Shown here piece by piece: positions 61,349-64,000 of a stretch of 64,000 bases of DNA. The stretch comes from Brevibacterium gallinarum. GTDB taxonomy: Bacteria > Actinomycetota > Actinomycetes > Actinomycetales > Brevibacteriaceae. The notes below the pieces were generated by a model. That model saw nothing but the letters and a program-made list of their open reading frames with translations, was not told the DNA's origin and searched no databases. The stretch is taken from positions 1 through 64,000 of the forward strand of contig NZ_JACSPY010000006.1 in assembly GCF_014836885.1 (NCBI RefSeq), given 5' to 3'. Numbering within the stretch: the first letter of the stretch is position 1; every line of letters starts with the position of its first letter. Position numbers and translations under genes: made by a program.

Positions 61349-61438
61349 GCATCGAGTCTAGCAACGGCGCGTGTGTCTCAGCTGGGAAGGCCCACGGCAT
61401 CCACCGGGCGTGGAGCTTCGGGCACTAGGCTTGAGTCC

Positions 61439-62728
61439 ATGACCACGAGTGCAGACGGCTGGCCGGCGACGGGCGCACGCTCGATCACCGCCCACATCCG
61501 TGCCGTCGCCGAGGCGGTGGCCGCCCAGGCCAGCGCGCGCACCGACGGTGGGGAGCGCGTGCGCACCGAAACCCTGCCGCTGGCGGCAGCCGCCGGCCGG
61601 GTGCTCGCCGCTGATGTCACCGCCAACCGCGACCTGCCCGGTTTCGATAACTCCCAGATGGACGGCTTCGCCGTCTGCGCAGCCGACACGCCTGCCACCC
61701 TGCCGCTGGCTCCGATGATCCCGGCCGGCCACTGGCCCGACCCGCTGCCGGAAGCTCAGGCCGCCCCGATCATGACCGGCGCCCCGATCCCCGCCGGGGC
61801 CGATGCGATCATCCCGATCGAAGACACCGACGCGACGAGCTTCGACGCCGCCGTGAGGGCCGGTCAGATCACCGTGCCCGAGGTGTCAGCTGGGACATTC
61901 GTGCGTCCCATCGGCTCCGACGCCCGCACCGGGGACCTGCTGCTGGCCGCCGGCACGCGGCTGACCGTCCCAGGGCTCGGCACCATCGCCGCACTCGGGC
62001 AGACCGAGGTGGCAGTCCACGCCAGGCCGCGGGCCGTCATCTACACCGGCGGTGACGAAGTGACAGCCCCGGGCACCACCCCGCTGCCCCCGGGCGCACT
62101 GTACGACGCGAACCTCACGATGCTCGCCGCCTGGCTGGACCGCAACGGTGTGGCCGTGGCCGCCTCCCGGCTCATCTCCGACACCGTCGCCGACTTCGCC
62201 GCCGTCCTCGAAGCCGACCTCGCCGCCCACGCCCCCGACCTCATCATCACCTCCGGCGGGATCAGCGCCGGCCGCTACGAAGTCATCCGCCAGGCACTCG
62301 AAGGCTGCGCCGCCTTCGGCTCGGTGACCATGCAGCCCGGCGGCCCGCAGGGACTCGGAACCCACACCTCGGGCGCGGTCATCATCTGCTTCCCCGGCAA
62401 CCCCGTGAGCACCTGGGTGTCAGCCGAGATGTTCCTGCGGCCAGCGCTCGCCGAAGCATACCGGTGCACGTCGGCCCACCGCTGGCAGCCGGCCGCACTG
62501 AGCGAGGACGTCACCCCCTTGGCCCGCCGCGAGCAGATCCGGCGCGGCACCTGGCACACCGACGACACCGGCCACGTCACCGCGGCCGCCTTCTCCGGCA
62601 CCAGCTCCCACCTGCTCGCCGCGGCCGCACAGGCCACCGCACTCATCCGCATCCCCGCTGGTGACGAGGTCGTCCCAGCCGGATCCACCGTCCAGATTCT
62701 GCCGCTTGAGGAGGCCCACGGTGAGTGA
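61439..62728 (+). CDS. moeA: Molybdopterin molybdotransferase MoeA (copy 2)
   Basis: 429 aa with FDNSQMDGFAV, IMTGAPIPAGADAIIPIED, VIYTGGDEV, LIITSGGISAGRYEV and FPGNPVSTW. Slightly diverged from copy 1, and it keeps IPIED and GGISAG, closer to the housekeeping form. TAGGCT ends 7 bp before the ATG at 61439, no ribosome site, and it diverges from moaA. moaC follows with an 8-nt overlap. Confidence 0.93.
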   Translation: MTTSADGWPATGARSITAHIRAVAEAVAAQASARTDGGERVRTETLPLAAAAGRVLAADVTANRDLPGFDNSQMDGFAVCAADTPATLPLAPMIPAGHWPDPLPEAQAAPIMTGAPIPAGADAIIPIEDTDATSFDAAVRAGQITVPEVSAGTFVRPIGSDARTGDLLLAAGTRLTVPGLGTIAALGQTEVAVHARPRAVIYTGGDEVTAPGTTPLPPGALYDANLTMLAAWLDRNGVAVAASRLISDTVADFAAVLEADLAAHAPDLIITSGGISAGRYEVIRQALEGCAAFGSVTMQPGGPQGLGTHTSGAVIICFPGNPVSTWVSAEMFLRPALAEAYRCTSAHRWQPAALSEDVTPLARREQIRRGTWHTDDTGHVTAAAFSGTSSHLLAAAAQATALIRIPAGDEVVPAGSTVQILPLEEAHGE

Positions 62729-63224
62729 GCTCAGCCATGTCCGCGCCGACGGCACCGCCCATATGGTCGACGTGTCGGCTAAGCCGGTGACCGCCCGCAG
62801 CGCCACCGCCGAGGCGGTCGTCACCACCACCGCCGACGTCGTCGAGCAGATCTTCGCCGGCACCGCCCCGAAGGGCGATGTGCTCGCCGTCGCGAGGGTC
62901 GCCGGGATCATGGCGGCGAAGAAGACCCCCGAGCTCGTGCCGCTGTGCCACCCGCTGCCCATCAGCGGGGTCACCGTCGACTTCACCCGGCTGCCGGCCG
63001 GCGTCCACATCCGCACCCGCGTCAAGACCACTGCTGTGACCGGGGTGGAGATGGAGGCGCTGACCGCCGCCTCGGTCGCGGCACTGACCGTCTACGACAT
63101 GATCAAGGCCCTCGACAAGGCCGCCGAGATCACCATCACGCGCGTCGTGACCAAGACCGGCGGCAAGAGCGGCGACTACCACCGCGCAGCTGATGAGGAG
63201 GGGACAGCGTATGAGCAGGGCTGA
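62721..63224 (+). CDS. moaC: Cyclic pyranopterin monophosphate synthase MoaC
   Basis: 167 aa. MoaC pattern: HMVDVSAKPVTARSATAEAV, KGDVLAVARVAGIMAAKKT, LVPLCHPLPISG with the catalytic His, GVEMEALTAASVAALTVYDM and KSGDYHR. Start is the GTG at 62721 with GAGGAGG 7 nt upstream, overlapping moeA. Overlaps the next gene by 14 nt. Confidence 0.95.
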   Translation: MSELSHVRADGTAHMVDVSAKPVTARSATAEAVVTTTADVVEQIFAGTAPKGDVLAVARVAGIMAAKKTPELVPLCHPLPISGVTVDFTRLPAGVHIRTRVKTTAVTGVEMEALTAASVAALTVYDMIKALDKAAEITITRVVTKTGGKSGDYHRAADEEGTAYEQG

Positions 63225-64000
63225 TGCGTTCGCCTTCCAGCCCGGCCGCCGCGTCAAGCGCAAGCCGGACTTCGGGGCCGGTGACTGGGCTGCCGTCATC
63301 GTCGTCTCGACCGCCGCCGCCGAGGGCAGGGCTGCCGATACGACCGGGCCGCTGCTGACCGACTGGCTCACCGGCCACGGCTACCGGGTGCCCGAGCCGA
63401 TCGTCGTCGCCGACGGCGACCCGGTGCGCACCGCACTGCAGCGCCTGCTCGCCGACCTGCCGGCAGGCGAGCGCCCGCGGTTCATCTTCACCACCGGCGG
63501 GACCGGCACCAACAGCGACGACACCACCCCCGAGGCGACGGCTGAGTTCATCGACCGACCGACCCCTGGCATCATGCACGCGCTGTGGGCCTACGGTCTG
63601 CAGAAGCTCGACGAGGCGATGATGAGCCGCGGGAGGGCGGGGCTGTGCGGGCAGACCTTCATCTGCAATCTGCCCGGCTCACCCGGCGGGGTGCGCGACG
63701 GCATCACCGTCCTCGACTCCGTCCTCCACCACCTGCAGGCACAGCTCGCAGACGTCCGCGACCACGACGACTCCCACCGCCACCCACGCCAGCCGGCCCC
63801 CGCCTCGGGACCGGCAACCGGCGTCATCCAGACCTCCATCACCGAGGACCCGCTCGACCCCGACGCCGCCGCGGCGGTGCTGAGCCCGCAGATGGGTGCG
63901 GTCGCGAGCTTCCGCGGGGTCATCCGCAACCACGACTCCGGCCGCGACGACGTCACCGGCCTCGACTACACCGCCCACCCGCAGGCCGGCGAGATCCTCG
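63211..64000 (+). CDS. MoaB-MoaE fusion protein (3' end beyond window)
   Basis: 263 residues visible, then cut by the window edge. Residues 15-180 are a MoaB/MogA adenylyltransferase domain (FIFTTGGTGTNSDDTTPEAT, CNLPGSPGGVRDG). A His/Pro/Ala linker (HDDSHRHPRQPAPASGPATG, with a repeat-related sequence) leads into MoaE, the large subunit of molybdopterin synthase (TSITEDPLDPDAAAAVLS, GAVASFRGVIRNHDSGRDD). The fusion couples two steps of cofactor synthesis. The MoaE active-site Lys residues lie beyond the edge and cannot be checked. The MoaD partner lies 3 kb away on the other strand. Confidence 0.9.
   Translation, partial: MSRADAFAFQPGRRVKRKPDFGAGDWAAVIVVSTAAAEGRAADTTGPLLTDWLTGHGYRVPEPIVVADGDPVRTALQRLLADLPAGERPRFIFTTGGTGTNSDDTTPEATAEFIDRPTPGIMHALWAYGLQKLDEAMMSRGRAGLCGQTFICNLPGSPGGVRDGITVLDSVLHHLQAQLADVRDHDDSHRHPRQPAPASGPATGVIQTSITEDPLDPDAAAAVLSPQMGAVASFRGVIRNHDSGRDDVTGLDYTAHPQAGEIL

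Noticed and set aside
1..64000. tRNA, rRNA, transposase or integrase genes
   Set aside because: I looked for tRNA-like cloverleafs near cargo boundaries and for transposase motifs and saw none; a tRNAscan or profile search could still find something I missed.

Overview
This is one contiguous piece of a high-GC actinobacterial chromosome. Strong third-position G/C, three sortase substrates ending in LPRTG, many apparently leaderless genes and the mix of gene families fit Micrococcales. Brevibacterium is my best guess; it rests on gene content only. About 50 genuine genes and gene remnants can be supported. I saw no rRNA, tRNA, CRISPR array, transposase or prophage structural gene.

Layout. 0.2-4.4 kb: a SWIM/SNF2 helicase and two very small genes. 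4.7-13.5 kb: a seven-gene operon in which two N-acyl-D-amino-acid deacylases flank a complete DppBCDF-type peptide ABC transporter and its lipoprotein receptor, apparently for scavenging D-amino-acid-containing or N-acylated compounds. 13.6-15.7 kb: a HipBA toxin-antitoxin pair with a Panacea-domain gene converging on it. 16-17 kb: a secreted C39-like protein and a small membrane protein. 17-23.8 kb: a complete type I Wadjet (JetABCD) plasmid-defence operon. 23.8-30 kb: lactate use, with an LldR-like regulator and lactate permease divergent from lutABC across a TGTGGT-N3-ACCACA operator.

30-37.5 kb is a patchwork accessory region. It holds an LPRTG-anchored leucine-rich-repeat protein bracketed by lutC and a second, diverged copy of the lutC 3' end, remnants of small membrane proteins, hutU, a Schlafen/AlbA-type regulator behind a 43-bp tandem operator array, and a frameshifted gene. 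37.6-44.3 kb is a seven-gene convergent cluster: an MDR dehydrogenase, a PTPS/QueD-like protein, a glycosyltransferase-methyltransferase fusion, a flippase-like membrane protein, a GTP cyclohydrolase II-RibD reductase fusion, a CDP-alcohol phosphatidyltransferase and an SRPBCC protein. It looks like a pathway for a pteridine- or pyrimidine-linked glycolipid and is the best candidate here for an undescribed system. 44.3-46.7 kb: two more LPRTG surface proteins. 46.9-53.1 kb: hutI-hutH-M20 amidase-hutF-IclR regulator, which shares an operator-like palindrome with the distant hutU. 53.3-55.8 kb: two secreted cell-wall peptidases and an SDR dehydrogenase. 55.9-64 kb: molybdenum cofactor genes (two moeA, moaA, moaD, moaC, a moaB-moaE fusion running off the end), interrupted by a DinB-like gene, a WYL regulator and small membrane proteins.

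Three signals cross gene boundaries. (1) A short GC-rich palindromic oligomer (core CGAGGCGGTGG) recurs in unrelated coding sequences, where it encodes TTASG or PEAV, and also in non-coding DNA. (2) At least eleven genes have a TAnnnT-type hexamer 6-7 bp before the start codon and no Shine-Dalgarno sequence, as expected for leaderless transcripts. (3) At two loci (lutC and moaD) a diverged second copy of a housekeeping gene's 3' end sits beyond a cargo gene, as expected from repeated recombination at conserved gene ends.
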